This document shows, in pieces, positions 1 through 8,457 of a DNA stretch of 64,000 bases. Every line of letters begins with the position of its first letter. The first letter of the stretch is position 1. The notes below the pieces were generated by a model. It worked only from the letters and a program-made list of their open reading frames with translations, was not told where the DNA came from and ran no database searches. The position numbers and the translations under genes were made by a program. The stretch lies in NCBI GenBank assembly GCA_023413185.1, contig JAEZQD010000152.1, positions 1-64,000 of the forward strand, given 5' to 3'. The stretch comes from Bacillota bacterium (GTDB taxonomy: Bacteria; Bacillota; Clostridia; Oscillospirales; Ruminococcaceae).

Positions 1-373
1 CCAGTGGCTTACCCACACGCAGATGACCCTTTGCCGCCATCAGCACAGGGGTGTCGGTCACCGCATTTGCGAGTTTTGCGGCGGTGTTTCCGGTACACGG
101 GGCAATCAGCAGAATATCAAGCATCCCCTTTGGTCCCATCGGCTCGGCGTCCTCTATTGTGCAGATCGGCTCGTTTCCCGTAATCGACACAAGGTCGGAG
201 AACAACGCCTCTGCGGTACCAAAGCGGGTGTCGGTGGTTTGTACGATGTTTGAAAGGATGGGGTAAACGACAGCGCCCAGCTCGGTCAGGTGTCGTATCT
301 CGGTAAGCGCCTCCTTGTGGGTGCAAAACGATCCGGTAAGCCCCACGCCGATGCGAACATTATTCAGCGTCAT
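1..373 (-). CDS. dpaB: Dipicolinate synthase subunit B, flavoprotein (partial, 3' end outside window)
   Basis: This is the flavoprotein subunit (SpoVFB) that acts with DpaA to make dipicolinic acid from dihydrodipicolinate in the mother cell; dipicolinate with calcium fills the spore core. The visible 124 residues start at ATG 371-373 and show the flavoprotein fold of the family: an N-terminal GVGLTGSF segment and a LLIAPCTGNTAAKLA segment followed by TDTPVLMAAKGH, all typical of SpoVFB. The start lies inside the last codons of dpaA (14-base overlap), so the two are translationally coupled. The gene runs off the left edge, so its C-terminus cannot be judged. Confidence 0.9.
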   Translation of the reverse strand, partial: MTLNNVRIGVGLTGSFCTHKEALTEIRHLTELGAVVYPILSNIVQTTDTRFGTAEALFSDLVSITGNEPICTIEDAEPMGPKGMLDILLIAPCTGNTAAKLANAVTDTPVLMAAKGHLRVGKPL

Positions 374-1256
374 TATCATCACTTCTTTCGCTCAGTATCG
401 TAATAACGGCCTGCGCAAGAATTTCACCCGAGGTCTTTGGCGCATACCGTCCCGGCAGCCCCAAACAAAGTGCCGCGTTTTTGCCCAGCTCCTTTGCCGC
501 CTCAAAATCCACGCCGCCCGGAGCGGATGCAATGTCCACCACCACCGCATGGTCGGATAACTGCGCAACACGGGAACGGGGTAAAACCATTGCGGGCACG
601 GTGTTGACGATATAATCATACGCGCCCAGATTGCCGTCAAGCTCGTCAAAGGCCAGCGCAGGGTAACCCAGTGCCTCGGCAAGTGCACGCGCGGTATCGC
701 TGCGGGCGCAGATTTTTACGCGCATATCCAGCCCAAGCAGCTTTTTGGCAAGCACCTGCGCACATCGACCGAAGCCCATAACCAAAACCTCGCTCTGGTG
801 AAGGTTGCTTTTGCTGCGCGTTATCATCTCGGCAATGGTGCCTTCGGCGGTCGCCACGGCGTTTTTAATCGCCACGTCATCGCGCTGCATCAGGTCGTAA
901 CACGCAATTGCGGCACGGCTACAGAATTCCTTAACGCGGGCGGGAACAGCGCCGGCAATCAGCGTATGGCGCTTCGTTAATACGGTTAGCAGATGGTCAA
1001 CCGTTCCATCCTCAAGCACCATAGCGGATGTGATATCCCTGCCGTTTTTACTGAGCGGTACGGGGCAGAGCAGGCAGTCGCTTTGCTGCGCGGCGTCATA
1101 CAGGGCATCGGTCTGCCCGGCGCGTTTGTCGAGCAGGCTGCCGGACAGGCCAGCGCAAACTACGGAATATCCATTTTGCAGCAACGCGTTGGTTAAGTAA
1201 ATTTGGCGTTCGTCTCCGCCGATAACGGCAAAATCATACGGTCTTTTATCAGCCAT
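360..1256 (-). CDS. dpaA: Dipicolinate synthase subunit A
   Basis: The 298-residue protein has the usual DpaA/SpoVFA length. It begins MADKRPYDFAVIGGD, giving an N-terminal Rossmann-like dinucleotide site, and a second nucleotide-binding segment (VLVMGFGRCAQVLAKKL) begins near residue 150, the family's C-terminal NAD(P)-binding half. With DpaB it oxidises dihydrodipicolinate to dipicolinate during sporulation. I chose ATG 1254-1256 because a GGAAAGG ribosome site lies just upstream and the upstream in-frame extension runs through a dispersed repeat. A sporulation sigma-K promoter would be expected from family knowledge but I could not identify one. Confidence 0.92.
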   Translation of the reverse strand: MADKRPYDFAVIGGDERQIYLTNALLQNGYSVVCAGLSGSLLDKRAGQTDALYDAAQQSDCLLCPVPLSKNGRDITSAMVLEDGTVDHLLTVLTKRHTLIAGAVPARVKEFCSRAAIACYDLMQRDDVAIKNAVATAEGTIAEMITRSKSNLHQSEVLVMGFGRCAQVLAKKLLGLDMRVKICARSDTARALAEALGYPALAFDELDGNLGAYDYIVNTVPAMVLPRSRVAQLSDHAVVVDIASAPGGVDFEAAKELGKNAALCLGLPGRYAPKTSGEILAQAVITILSERSDDNDAE

Positions 1257-1592
1257 ACGGGGTTTCCTTTCCGGCGAATGGGTATCGCCACACGGTGCGG
1301 TATGGTCAATAAACTTGAAAACAGTCCCTGTTTTCAAGCGGCAGTTGGCACCTGCCGCACGCCTGATGGCGTGTTTATTGACCATAGACTCCACAAACCG
1401 CTCACATTTGTGGGTGCCGCACGGTTTTTCGTGCGGTTCAAACCGGATTCGTTTTGAAGTTTGTTGAGTATAACGTGAAATCCTTACAGTTATACAATAT
1501 GTGCACATGGCGGGGATGGTGATATGAATTAACCGATTATCAACTCGCCAAAACGCGGCATACTAACCGCATAGCGAAAAAAGGGGATGTGC
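1257..1592. other. Divergent intergenic region dpaA/splB
   Basis: This 336-base spacer lies between two divergent sporulation genes. Most of it is occupied by copy 1 of a palindromic dispersed repeat (1301-1472). No convincing sigma-A promoter is visible. Both flanking genes are normally forespore or mother-cell genes, so sporulation-sigma promoters are expected but not identified. Confidence 0.6.
1301..1472. repeat. Dispersed palindromic element, copy 1 (172 bp)
   Basis: A 172-base element is repeated almost exactly at 18465-18634. It consists of nested hairpins. An outer 14-bp stem (TATGGTCAATAAAC at 1301-1314 with its exact complement at 1373-1386) encloses AAAACAG/CTGTTTT, GCGGCAG/CTGCCGC and CACGCC/GGCGTG hairpins. 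A second half follows, with ACTCCACAAAC pairing to GTTTGTTGAGT around CTCAC/GTGGG, CCGCACG/CGTGCGG and CAAA.CG/CGTTTTG hairpins. The two ends form imperfect terminal inverted repeats (TATA-TCAA-AAA type). No coding capacity is evident. It could be a MITE-like element or a structured RNA. Confidence 0.85.
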
Positions 1593-2591
1593 ATGTTGAA
1601 GTTTGATAAGGTTTATTATGAGCCAGGGGCGATGGATTACGAGCTGGGTAAGCAACTTCGCCATCGGTATAACGATCTGCCGTGGATAGAGATCGAGAGC
1701 CACAACAACATCAAGGAACTGCGCGAAAACCCCAACACCGAGTTTGCGCGAATGAAACAGCACCTGATTGTGGGGGTGCGCAAGACGCATAAATATGTAC
1801 CCAACCACAAATCGTCCGATTATCTCGTGCCCTATACGTCGTCCGGGTGCAGTGCGATGTGCCTGTACTGCTATTTGGTGTGCAACTACAACAAATGCTC
1901 CTACCTTCGGGTGTTTGTCAACCGCGAGCAGATGATGGACAAGCTGTTAAAAACCGCCCACCAGGCAGAAAAACCGCTTACCTTTGAGATTGGTAGCAAC
2001 AGCGACCTGGTGCTTGAAAACCGCGTGACACAAAACCTGCCATGGACGATTGAAACGTTTGCAAAGGGCGAGCGGGGCACACTCACCTTTCCCACCAAGT
2101 TTGCAGACGTAGACGACCTGCTTATGTTGGAGCATAAGGGCAGAACGCTCGTACGCATGAGCGTAAACCCGCAGGAGATTATACGCACCGTAGAGCTTGG
2201 CACCGCGCCGCTTGAGAAACGAATCGAAGCGGTAAATAAGCTTTGTGACGCGGGCTACGCCATCGGGCTGCTGATTGCCCCTATTGTGCTGACCGACGGG
2301 TGGAACGAGCAGTATACCCGCCTGATTGCACAGCTTGCCGAGGGCTTGTCCGAGCGGGCAAAGCAGGCGATGCAGATTGAGATTATCTTTATGACCTACA
2401 GCTACATCCATCGTGCCATTAATACCGAGGCGTTTCCCCACGCACCCGATCTGTATGACACAAACCGTATGACGGGGCGGGGCAAAGGCCGCTACACCTA
2501 CCACCAAACGGCACGGGAGGAGGCTGCCGCACTGCTGCAGCAGGAGATTGCGCGACGCTTTGGGCAGGGTAAAATCATGTATATCGTATAG
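1593..2591 (+). CDS. splB: Spore photoproduct lyase (radical SAM)
   Basis: SplB repairs the UV-induced spore photoproduct (5-thyminyl-5,6-dihydrothymine) in DNA during germination, using a [4Fe-4S] cluster and S-adenosylmethionine. The 332-residue protein carries the cluster motif C-x3-C-x2-C (Cys 86, 90 and 93, in GCSAMCLYC) and the SPL-type downstream sequences (FEIGSNSDLVLEN, TKFADVDDLL, RMSVNPQEIIRTVE). Length is close to the roughly 340 residues usual for SplB. An in-frame ATG at 1587 directly abuts AAGGGG (1581-1586) and leaves no spacing, so ATG 1593 with 6 nt spacing is the better start. It is followed by an intrinsic terminator. Confidence 0.95.
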   Translation: MLKFDKVYYEPGAMDYELGKQLRHRYNDLPWIEIESHNNIKELRENPNTEFARMKQHLIVGVRKTHKYVPNHKSSDYLVPYTSSGCSAMCLYCYLVCNYNKCSYLRVFVNREQMMDKLLKTAHQAEKPLTFEIGSNSDLVLENRVTQNLPWTIETFAKGERGTLTFPTKFADVDDLLMLEHKGRTLVRMSVNPQEIIRTVELGTAPLEKRIEAVNKLCDAGYAIGLLIAPIVLTDGWNEQYTRLIAQLAEGLSERAKQAMQIEIIFMTYSYIHRAINTEAFPHAPDLYDTNRMTGRGKGRYTYHQTAREEAAALLQQEIARRFGQGKIMYIV

Positions 2592-2606
2592 CTTGAGCAA
2601 AACCAA

Positions 2607-2636
2607 AACGGCAGACCGCGCGGTCTGCCGTTTATA
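2607..2636 (+). terminator. Intrinsic terminator after splB
   Basis: A perfect GC-rich stem (GGCAGACCGC at 2610-2619 with its complement at 2620-2629) flanked by AAAC and GTTTATAT lies 16 nt after the splB stop. It separates splB from the convergent gene at 2694 and could work in both directions. Confidence 0.8.
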
Positions 2637-2693
2637 TAGCACGTTTGGTTTATCAACATAGCTTGCAGATGCCGCCGCGTTTAAACGCATTTC

Positions 2694-3185
2694 TTATAGC
2701 ATGATGTATAAAAGCGCAAGCATCAACAACTGGTCGCCATCCTCCGAAAGCAAAACAAGCAGCAGCCCGCCAATGATTAAGAAGTCGCGGTCAAGCTCGA
2801 TGTCGCCGAGCAGTGGCAGTGTGATCCTTGACGCTGTCTTGCCCGGCTTTTCGCTTTCTTGCGGCGGGGGGGTGTACTCGGTATGTACCGACTCAAACGG
2901 TGTCACATTTGGCTGGGCGGCTTGCGGAGGATTACCACGCGGTCGCGCCTCATAAACATGCTTGCCGTTTCTTAAAATCCTGCCGCATTTCGGGCACCTT
3001 GTCTCGGCGGTGGGGGGCGGCTCGGCAACCGGGTTTGGTTGCTGCCGAGCACTGTTTTGCGCAGAAGGGCTTGCGTGAAAACCGGTACCGCCCGAAGCGC
3101 GTCGGTTCATTTCCCTCGCGCGTTGGATGGCGTCCTGCTTCATGCGCATAAAATCGTATTCGGTATACCCGCCGTTACTCCACAT
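2694..3185 (-). CDS. Hypothetical zinc-ribbon-like membrane-associated protein
   Basis: This 163-residue protein is not assigned to a named family here. The N-terminal 30 residues are charged and helical, residues 30-60 are Pro/Ala rich, and a single knuckle CPKCGRIL sits near residue 83. The C-terminal 45 residues are strongly hydrophobic (GGLLLVLL and LLMLALLYIML) and end the protein, like a tail anchor. ATG 3183-3185 follows GGAGGGCGG. It is the last of three minus-strand genes (4011 to 2694) that probably form an operon. The hydrophobic tail with acidic DIELDRD before it recalls small spore-former proteins of unknown role. Confidence 0.7.
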   Translation of the reverse strand: MWSNGGYTEYDFMRMKQDAIQRAREMNRRASGGTGFHASPSAQNSARQQPNPVAEPPPTAETRCPKCGRILRNGKHVYEARPRGNPPQAAQPNVTPFESVHTEYTPPPQESEKPGKTASRITLPLLGDIELDRDFLIIGGLLLVLLSEDGDQLLMLALLYIML

Positions 3186-3236
3186 GTCCGCCCTCCGTCA
3201 CAAAGTCCGGTCGCTTGGTTGATTATGGTTGTATGG

Positions 3237-3686
3237 TTACCGCAGCAGATTGCCGAGCAGACCGCTCTCCTTAACCAGCGGGTAGATGGCAATGAGCTTC
3301 ATCAGGTTGATTGCTTCGTCCACCCGCCCCTGGCGTTTATCCGATAGCATCGGCTTTAATGCGCGAAGCAGCCGCTCGTTTTCACCGTCCTTGGTATTGG
3401 AGTACGCGCTTAAGAGGCGCATAACGGTGCCCATGTCGATATTCTTAAACAGGTCGCCCAGTCCACCCAGACCGCTAAAGTCCGGCGCGTTGCCTGTGCC
3501 GTCGTTTTTGCCGGATGAGGAGGAATCCTTTTGCCCGCCGCCCGAGAACATTCCCGCAAAGGCAGATGAATCCGGCTCGCTGTCGTCTGAGCCCAAACCA
3601 AACATCTGCGCCATCTGCTTAATGCGGTTCATTCCGTCCTCACTGCCGAGCAGGTCGCTGATGCGCTGCATTACGTCCTCGTCCAC
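3237..3686 (-). CDS. Hypothetical acidic protein
   Basis: A 149-residue protein starting at GTG 3684-3686 behind GGGGGAGG. The N-terminal 40 residues are helical with Met/Gln-rich sequence (IKQMAQMFGLG), residues 38-75 are a Ser/Asp/Gly-rich linker, and the C-terminal half is helical (FKNIDMGTVMRLLSAYS, LLRALKPMLSDKRQGRVDEAINLMKLI). There is no signal peptide or enzyme motif. It resembles the upstream neighbour in having a helical core with MLSDK-type sequences. The three-gene order suggests a shared, unknown cellular function. Confidence 0.7.
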   Translation of the reverse strand: MDEDVMQRISDLLGSEDGMNRIKQMAQMFGLGSDDSEPDSSAFAGMFSGGGQKDSSSSGKNDGTGNAPDFSGLGGLGDLFKNIDMGTVMRLLSAYSNTKDGENERLLRALKPMLSDKRQGRVDEAINLMKLIAIYPLVKESGLLGNLLR

Positions 3687-3747
3687 GGTGCCTCCCCCTT
3701 TCTCATCCGCTTGCAGGGCTTTGTGGGCTTACGCAAAACAGTCAATC

Positions 3748-4011
3748 TCAGCGTTTGTTGTTTTTACCCAGTAAATCCGAAAGCTTTTTTGCGTTTTCCG
3801 GGTTGCTGAGCATCTCGTTTACCTTATTGGGGTCATTTGCAATGCCGGAGAGTTTTTTTGCATCCGCTTCGCTTAACCCCTTTAGCATGTTGTCAAACGT
3901 GCCGTCTTGTAGCTTCGCCCGCAGTGCGGCAGGGGACATCCCGATTTTTTTAGATGCGATGTTTAGGAGCATGTTAATCTTCTGCTCAGAGAATTCAGGA
4001 CCTTTATCCAT
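3748..4011 (-). CDS. Hypothetical small helical protein
   Basis: An 87-residue protein, MDKGPEFSEQKINMLLNIASKK onwards, predicted to be all helical with repeated L-S and N-P caps (LSEADAKKLSGIANDPNKVNEMLSNPENAKKLSDLL). A farther upstream ATG (4041) is in frame, but CCTCC complement at 4017-4021 gives a GGAGG site with correct spacing to ATG 4009-4011, so the shorter form is preferred. It is the first gene of the minus-strand trio. Function is unknown. Confidence 0.72.
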   Translation of the reverse strand: MDKGPEFSEQKINMLLNIASKKIGMSPAALRAKLQDGTFDNMLKGLSEADAKKLSGIANDPNKVNEMLSNPENAKKLSDLLGKNNKR

Positions 4012-4200
4012 AATTACCTCCATCTTGCCGCATACGGGCAAATGATATTGATATGAAACGGTGGACTATGATAAAACAGGGCAGTCTGCTTGCACTATAT
4101 CCTATTTTTATGATACAGTAAAAAGAAATAGACTACGCCCTTTGTCCATCTGTTTAAATGGCAAAAGGGCAAAAGTGCAAACAACCAAGGAGTAAACGGC

Positions 4201-4677
4201 GTGAGGATTATAGTAGTATCAGACACACACAGAAACTACCGTGTATTGCGTAAGATTGTAGACAAGCATGCTCGTGACGCACAGATGTTTTTGTTTGCGG
4301 GCGACGGCGAACGCGAGCTTGATGAGGTGAAGATGGAGTTTTTTACCCAGACCTTTTACTCGGTGCGCGGCAACTGCGACTTTGCGTCGATGGAGCCGGT
4401 CAGCCGCATCGTAATGGCGGGCGATGTACGTATCCTGCTTACGCACGGCGACCGTTACGGGGTCAAGTCGGGCACGGGTACGTTGCTGTCGGCGGCACAC
4501 GAGAACAATGCCCGCATCGCGGTGTTTGGTCACACCCATGTGGCTCACTGCGTTTACGAGCAGGGCGTTTACCTGCTCAACCCCGGCAGCGCCTCAAGCC
4601 CGCGCGCGGGACGCGCAAGCTACGGCATTGTTGACATTACTCAAACCGGCATTGTGCCGTTTATCGTGGAACTGTAA
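4201..4677 (+). CDS. YfcE/MJ0936-family metallophosphoesterase
   Basis: A 158-residue calcineurin-like phosphodiesterase of the compact YfcE type. Metal-binding motifs are in order: SDTH (D at 8, H at 10), FAGDGE (GD), VRGNCD (GN variant), LLTHGD and VFGHTHVA, followed by LLNPGSAS, which is diagnostic of this subfamily. Members hydrolyse phosphodiesters in a Mn2+-dependent manner; the physiological substrate is generally unknown. It starts with GTG 4201 behind AAGGAG and is followed after 3 nt by the biotin ligase, so the two are likely cotranscribed. Confidence 0.88.
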   Translation: MRIIVVSDTHRNYRVLRKIVDKHARDAQMFLFAGDGERELDEVKMEFFTQTFYSVRGNCDFASMEPVSRIVMAGDVRILLTHGDRYGVKSGTGTLLSAAHENNARIAVFGHTHVAHCVYEQGVYLLNPGSASSPRAGRASYGIVDITQTGIVPFIVEL

Positions 4678-4680
4678 GGG

Positions 4681-5460
4681 ATGGCTGATATGTACGACAA
4701 TAGGCAAACTGGTTGGCTTGGCAAAGAGCATCTGCATTTCGAGCAGCTGTCCTCCACCAACGACTATTTAAAACAAAACGCTGCGGCACTATCGCACGGT
4801 ACCGTGGCAACGGCAGACTTTCAAACGGCGGGCAAGGGCAGAAGCGGCAGGGCATGGCAGGACAACGCACGAGCGGGGCTGGCGTTTTCGGTGCTCCTAC
4901 GCCCGCCCTCGGTTCATCATACTCAACTGCTGCCGCTTGTGTGCGCGCTTGCGGTAAAATCGGCGATTTATTCGCTTTACGGTGTCAATTCGGGCATAAA
5001 ATGGCCCAATGACATTGTTTTAAACAAAAAGAAGCTCTGCGGCATCCTGTGCGAAGGGGTGCTGCTCGGGCAGACGGCTTACGCCGTGTGCGGCATTGGC
5101 ATCAACGTCATGCAGCAAGAGGCGGATTTTCATAAAGACGGGCTTGACCACGCCACATCGCTGCTGGTTGAAACCGGCATGCGCCGCAGCGTAGACGAGG
5201 TCGCCGCCGCGGTGATGATCGAGCTTGAGCGGTATTACGACCGCTATATTACACAGGGGATAGCCGCACTGCTTTCCGAATACGAGGCGGCGTGCGTCAC
5301 CCTCGGCAGGCAGGTTAAGGTGATTCAAAACGGCGCGGAGCGCGAGGGCAGGGCGGTTGGTCTTACGCAAAACGGTGCGCTGCTGGTGGATTTTGCGGGG
5401 ATTGTAGCCGAGATAAACGCGGGGGAAGCGTCGGTGCGCGGTCTGTACGGGTACGTGTAA
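4681..5460 (+). CDS. birA: Biotin--[acetyl-CoA-carboxylase] ligase, monofunctional
   Basis: This enzyme activates biotin with ATP and transfers it to the biotin carboxyl carrier. The catalytic core is clear: SSTNDYLK near residue 24, the biotinyl-AMP loop GKGRSGRAW near 51-59, KWPNDIVLNKKKLCGIL near 107-123 and GIGINV near 140. The C-terminal SH3-like domain runs to residue 259. The N-terminal helix-turn-helix repressor domain found in bifunctional BirA is absent, so it should not regulate biotin genes. Either ATG 4681 or ATG 4690 may be the start; AAGGG at 4676-4680 gives better spacing (9 nt) to the latter. Confidence 0.93.
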   Translation: MADMYDNRQTGWLGKEHLHFEQLSSTNDYLKQNAAALSHGTVATADFQTAGKGRSGRAWQDNARAGLAFSVLLRPPSVHHTQLLPLVCALAVKSAIYSLYGVNSGIKWPNDIVLNKKKLCGILCEGVLLGQTAYAVCGIGINVMQQEADFHKDGLDHATSLLVETGMRRSVDEVAAAVMIELERYYDRYITQGIAALLSEYEAACVTLGRQVKVIQNGAEREGRAVGLTQNGALLVDFAGIVAEINAGEASVRGLYGYV

Positions 5461-5480
5461 CAGCACCTTCATCAAACTAA

Positions 5481-5524
5481 AAAAGCGACAAGTCCGGCAA
5501 TTGCCAAAGACTTGTCGCTTTTAT
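5481..5524. terminator. Bidirectional intrinsic terminator
   Basis: A 14-bp stem (AAAAGCGACAAGTC at 5481-5494 with its complement at 5509-5522) surrounds an inner GGCAATTGCC palindrome. A-run and T-run on either side let it end both the birA transcript and the convergent flavoprotein transcript. Confidence 0.85.
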
Positions 5525-5569
5525 CTGTTTGAAAAAGGGTGTCGAATACCCACTTTGCCGTTCCTGCCG

Positions 5570-6436
5570 CTATTTTTTGCGCGCACGAATGAACTGAACC
5601 GCCGAAGTGCCCGCCACTGCGCCCTCATATACCGCTTTGGCAATCTGGTACAACCCGCCGGTGCAGTCGCCTGCCGCAAATAGCCCGGGCACGGCGGTCT
5701 GCATGGCGCTGTCCACCACCACCGAGGTACCGTTTAGCTCGGCACCCAACTTTCGGGCAAGGTCGCCGCTGCCCGCTACGCCAAGCGCCACAAACACGCC
5801 CTTGACCGCGAGTGTGCTTTCATCCGCAAACCGCACGGTCTGTAGGGTTGCGTCACCCTCCAGCGCCGTAATCTTCTCGGTAATGACAGAAAGCTTGTCG
5901 GGGATATCGGCAGGCGCGGGCTTGCCGTTTGTAATCAGTGTCACCGACCCTGCCACGGGCAACAGCTCCGCCGCCTCATGCAAAGCGTAATCGCCATCAC
6001 CCAGCACCGCCACATCCTTACCCTTGTAAAAGAACGCGTCGCACACGGCGCAGTAGCTTACCCCTTTGCCCTCATACTCCGCAAGCCCCGGTATCTTTGG
6101 AGACCTACGGGAAGAACCTGTGGCAAGAATAACCGCGGGTGCTTCATACCGTGCGTCGGCGGTACCCACCTCAAACCCGTCCGCCGCGTAGCCGATGGAG
6201 AGCACCTCGCCGGTTACCATCCCAGCACCCAGACGCGCGGCCTGTGCGATACCCGTGCGGTGCAACTCCTCACCCGTTACAGGCTCGGCAAAGCCGTAGT
6301 AGTTTTCCACCTTATCCGCTTTCGTAAGCGAGCCGCCGCCCCGCCCGATTACCGTAACACTCAGTCCCGCGCGTGCGGCATAGATTGCAGCCGATATCCC
6401 TGCAGGGCCGCTGCCCAGTACCAAAACGTCCGCCAT
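5570..6436 (-). CDS. Thioredoxin-reductase-like FAD/NAD(P) oxidoreductase
   Basis: A 288-residue flavoprotein of the class II thioredoxin reductase fold. The FAD site is GSGPAGISAAIYAARAG (8-24), the redox pair is CAVC (Cys129, Cys132), the NADPH-site region reads LGDGDYALHEAAELL, and the FAD ribityl-binding end is GLFAAGDCTGG. In TrxB the pair CATC passes electrons to thioredoxin; the substrate here is unproven. No thioredoxin gene is adjacent and the protein is slightly shorter than typical TrxB (around 310). ATG 6434-6436 is chosen by homology because the true TrxB N-terminus begins at the GSGPAG strand. Confidence 0.85.
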   Translation of the reverse strand: MADVLVLGSGPAGISAAIYAARAGLSVTVIGRGGGSLTKADKVENYYGFAEPVTGEELHRTGIAQAARLGAGMVTGEVLSIGYAADGFEVGTADARYEAPAVILATGSSRRSPKIPGLAEYEGKGVSYCAVCDAFFYKGKDVAVLGDGDYALHEAAELLPVAGSVTLITNGKPAPADIPDKLSVITEKITALEGDATLQTVRFADESTLAVKGVFVALGVAGSGDLARKLGAELNGTSVVVDSAMQTAVPGLFAAGDCTGGLYQIAKAVYEGAVAGTSAVQFIRARKK

Positions 6437-6785
6437 ACAAACACCGTCCCTATCATAATAATACTTTGGCATTCGCCCAAAATGGGCAAAGATGCTTCTG
6501 CTAAAAGTCTGTTCTATTATATCCTGTCTTGTGCGCTAACTACAGTGATTGTATCACAAAAGCCACAACCCGTCACGCGCTTTTGGCAGATATCTGGGGG
6601 CTGCGCCCGGACGATGGGTGAATCAATTTACAACATACGAGCCCAATGGATAAAAAACAGATGAAAATCGTGCGCTTTCCTTGACAAGAGCCAGTAAATG
6701 CGAGAAAATATAATGTATTGTCATGCAGGCAAACTGCTTGCAGGATAACCAATCGACACCCAAAGAAGAAAGGAAGAGTAATTTT
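6437..6785. other. Divergent promoter region, flavoprotein / amino acid importer
   Basis: On the minus strand a TATAAT hexamer (6516-6521) sits 80 nt before the flavoprotein start without a good -35. On the plus strand TTGACA (6681-6686) and TATAAT (6709-6714) precede the importer operon, but they are 22 nt apart, beyond the usual 16-18, so they may belong to different elements or to a weak promoter. A short GCAA/TTGC hairpin lies near 6728-6741. No recognised riboswitch or T-box element is visible. Confidence 0.4.
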
Positions 6786-7607
6786 ATGAAAAGGATACTT
6801 GGTATTGTACTTGCGGCATGCATGCTGCTTGCTGCTACGGCTTCGCTTACCGCCTGCGCGGGGAACACAGGCGGCGATCTGCGCGTTGGCATGGAGTGCG
6901 GCTACGCGCCCTTTAACTGGACTCAGGTAGACGACTCCAACGGCGCGGTTGCCATCGAGGGCGGCGGCTATGCCGGTGGCTACGATGTAGAGATTGCAAA
7001 GATCATTGCCGAAAAGCTCGGCAGAAAGCTTGTAATCGTTAAAACCGAATGGGGTGGATTGCCCACAGCGGTACAGTCCGGCACCATCGATCTCATCATC
7101 GCGGGCATGAGCCCCACCGCAGAGCGCAGAGAAAGTATTGATTTTACAGATAAGTACTATACTTCCGACCTTGTTATGGTTGTGAAAAAGGGCGGCGCGT
7201 TTGAAGGCGCAAAGAGCATTCAGGACTTTGCGGGTGCTAAAATTACCGCACAGCTCGGCACCTTCCACTATACCGTTATTGAGCAGATTAACGGCGTAAA
7301 CCTGCTAGAAGCAATGGACGATTTCAGCGCGATGCGCGTTGCGCTCGAGTCGGGCATCATCGACGGCTATGTATCCGAGCGTCCCGAGGGCATTTCTGCT
7401 TCTCTGGCAAATGCCAATCTTACCATGGTCGGCTTTGAGGGCGGTGGTGGCTTTGAAACCACTCCCGATGACGTAGCCATTGCGGTCGGCGTTAAAAAGG
7501 GTAGCGCGCTGACTGAAAAGATTAATAAGATTCTCAGCGAGGTTTCTGAGGAAAAACGTGCGGAACTGATGGAGAACGCCATCAAAGGTCAGGATATAGC
7601 GCAGTAA
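6786..7607 (+). CDS. Polar amino acid ABC transporter, substrate-binding lipoprotein
   Basis: A 273-residue class II (SBP_bac_3) binding protein. It has a lipoprotein signal with lipobox SLTAC in the first 22 residues and the family hallmarks LRVGMECGYAPFNW, GGYDVEIAKIIAEKLGRKL and IIAGMSPTAERRESIDFTDKYY. The last strongly suggests a cationic or polar amino acid ligand; the exact one cannot be read off. ATG 6786 follows AAAGGAAG. It opens a three-gene importer operon with permease (7660) and ATPase (8457). Confidence 0.92.
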   Translation: MKRILGIVLAACMLLAATASLTACAGNTGGDLRVGMECGYAPFNWTQVDDSNGAVAIEGGGYAGGYDVEIAKIIAEKLGRKLVIVKTEWGGLPTAVQSGTIDLIIAGMSPTAERRESIDFTDKYYTSDLVMVVKKGGAFEGAKSIQDFAGAKITAQLGTFHYTVIEQINGVNLLEAMDDFSAMRVALESGIIDGYVSERPEGISASLANANLTMVGFEGGGGFETTPDDVAIAVGVKKGSALTEKINKILSEVSEEKRAELMENAIKGQDIAQ

Positions 7608-7659
7608 CTCAACCAGCTGATCACTGCTACCTTCGTTAAATAGAAAGGAGCCATTCATC

Positions 7660-8457
7660 ATGCTACTATCAGCTGCCACTGCAGTTGTCGAAAAAGGGTT
7701 CTGGGATTGGGTCGCTCAAATCTGGACCGTGTACTGGCCGCTGTTTCTCAGGGGCATGGGCATCACCCTGCTTATCGCCATAACAGGCACCATCATCGGC
7801 TCGGTCATCGGTCTGATTGTCGGTGTAATCCGTACCGTGCCCGTAGGACAAAGAGACCCTTCCTTCAAACGGGGGCTGCTGCGTGTGGTGAATGCGCTGC
7901 TTTCGGTATACATAGAGGTTTTTCGCGGCACGCCTATGATCGTACAGGCGATGGTGATCTACTACGGTGCAGCCTTTGCGGGTGTGCGCATGGATACGAC
8001 CCTAGCGGGTGTGATTATCGTGTCCGTTAACACCGGCGCGTATATGGCAGAGATTGTGCGCGGCGGCATCCTTTCGGTGGATAAGGGGCAGTTTGAGGCT
8101 GCCCACTCCATCGGTATGAACCATTTTCAAACCATGACCAGTATTGTCATGCCACAGGTTATCCGCAACATTCTGCCCGCTACGGGCAACGAGTTTGTCA
8201 TCAACATTAAGGATACCTCGGTGCTTAACGTCATCTCGGTCAGCGAGCTGTTCTTCGCGTCCAAAACCGTGTCTACCACAACGTATCAGTACTTTCCGAC
8301 GTTCTTTATCACCTGCATCATCTACTTTGTTATGACCTTTACCGTTACCCGTATCCTCCGTTTTGTGGAACGCAAAATGGACGGAGCGGACAGCTATACC
8401 ATCCACGGCTCCCAGACCACGCCGGAGCAGGAGATGAAGGTAAGGGGGACGTTGTGA
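7660..8457 (+). CDS. Amino acid ABC transporter permease
   Basis: A 265-residue HisM/GlnP-type inner-membrane permease. Several hydrophobic helices are evident, and the cytoplasmic EAA loop that docks on the ATPase reads [21 protein letters not shown] from about residue 145. ATG 7660 lies behind AGAAAGGAG. It probably functions as a homodimer because no second permease gene is present. Its TGA overlaps the ATPase start. Confidence 0.93.
   Translation: MLLSAATAVVEKGFWDWVAQIWTVYWPLFLRGMGITLLIAITGTIIGSVIGLIVGVIRTVPVGQRDPSFKRGLLRVVNALLSVYIEVFRGTPMIVQAMVIYYGAAFAGVRMDTTLAGVIIVSVNTGAYMAEIVRGGILSVDKGQFEAAHSIGMNHFQTMTSIVMPQVIRNILPATGNEFVINIKDTSVLNVISVSELFFASKTVSTTTYQYFPTFFITCIIYFVMTFTVTRILRFVERKMDGADSYTIHGSQTTPEQEMKVRGTL

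Noticed and set aside
6681..6714. TTGACA and TATAAT as a promoter of the amino acid importer
   Set aside because: The 22-nt spacer is too long for a standard sigma-A promoter; kept only as a weak note.
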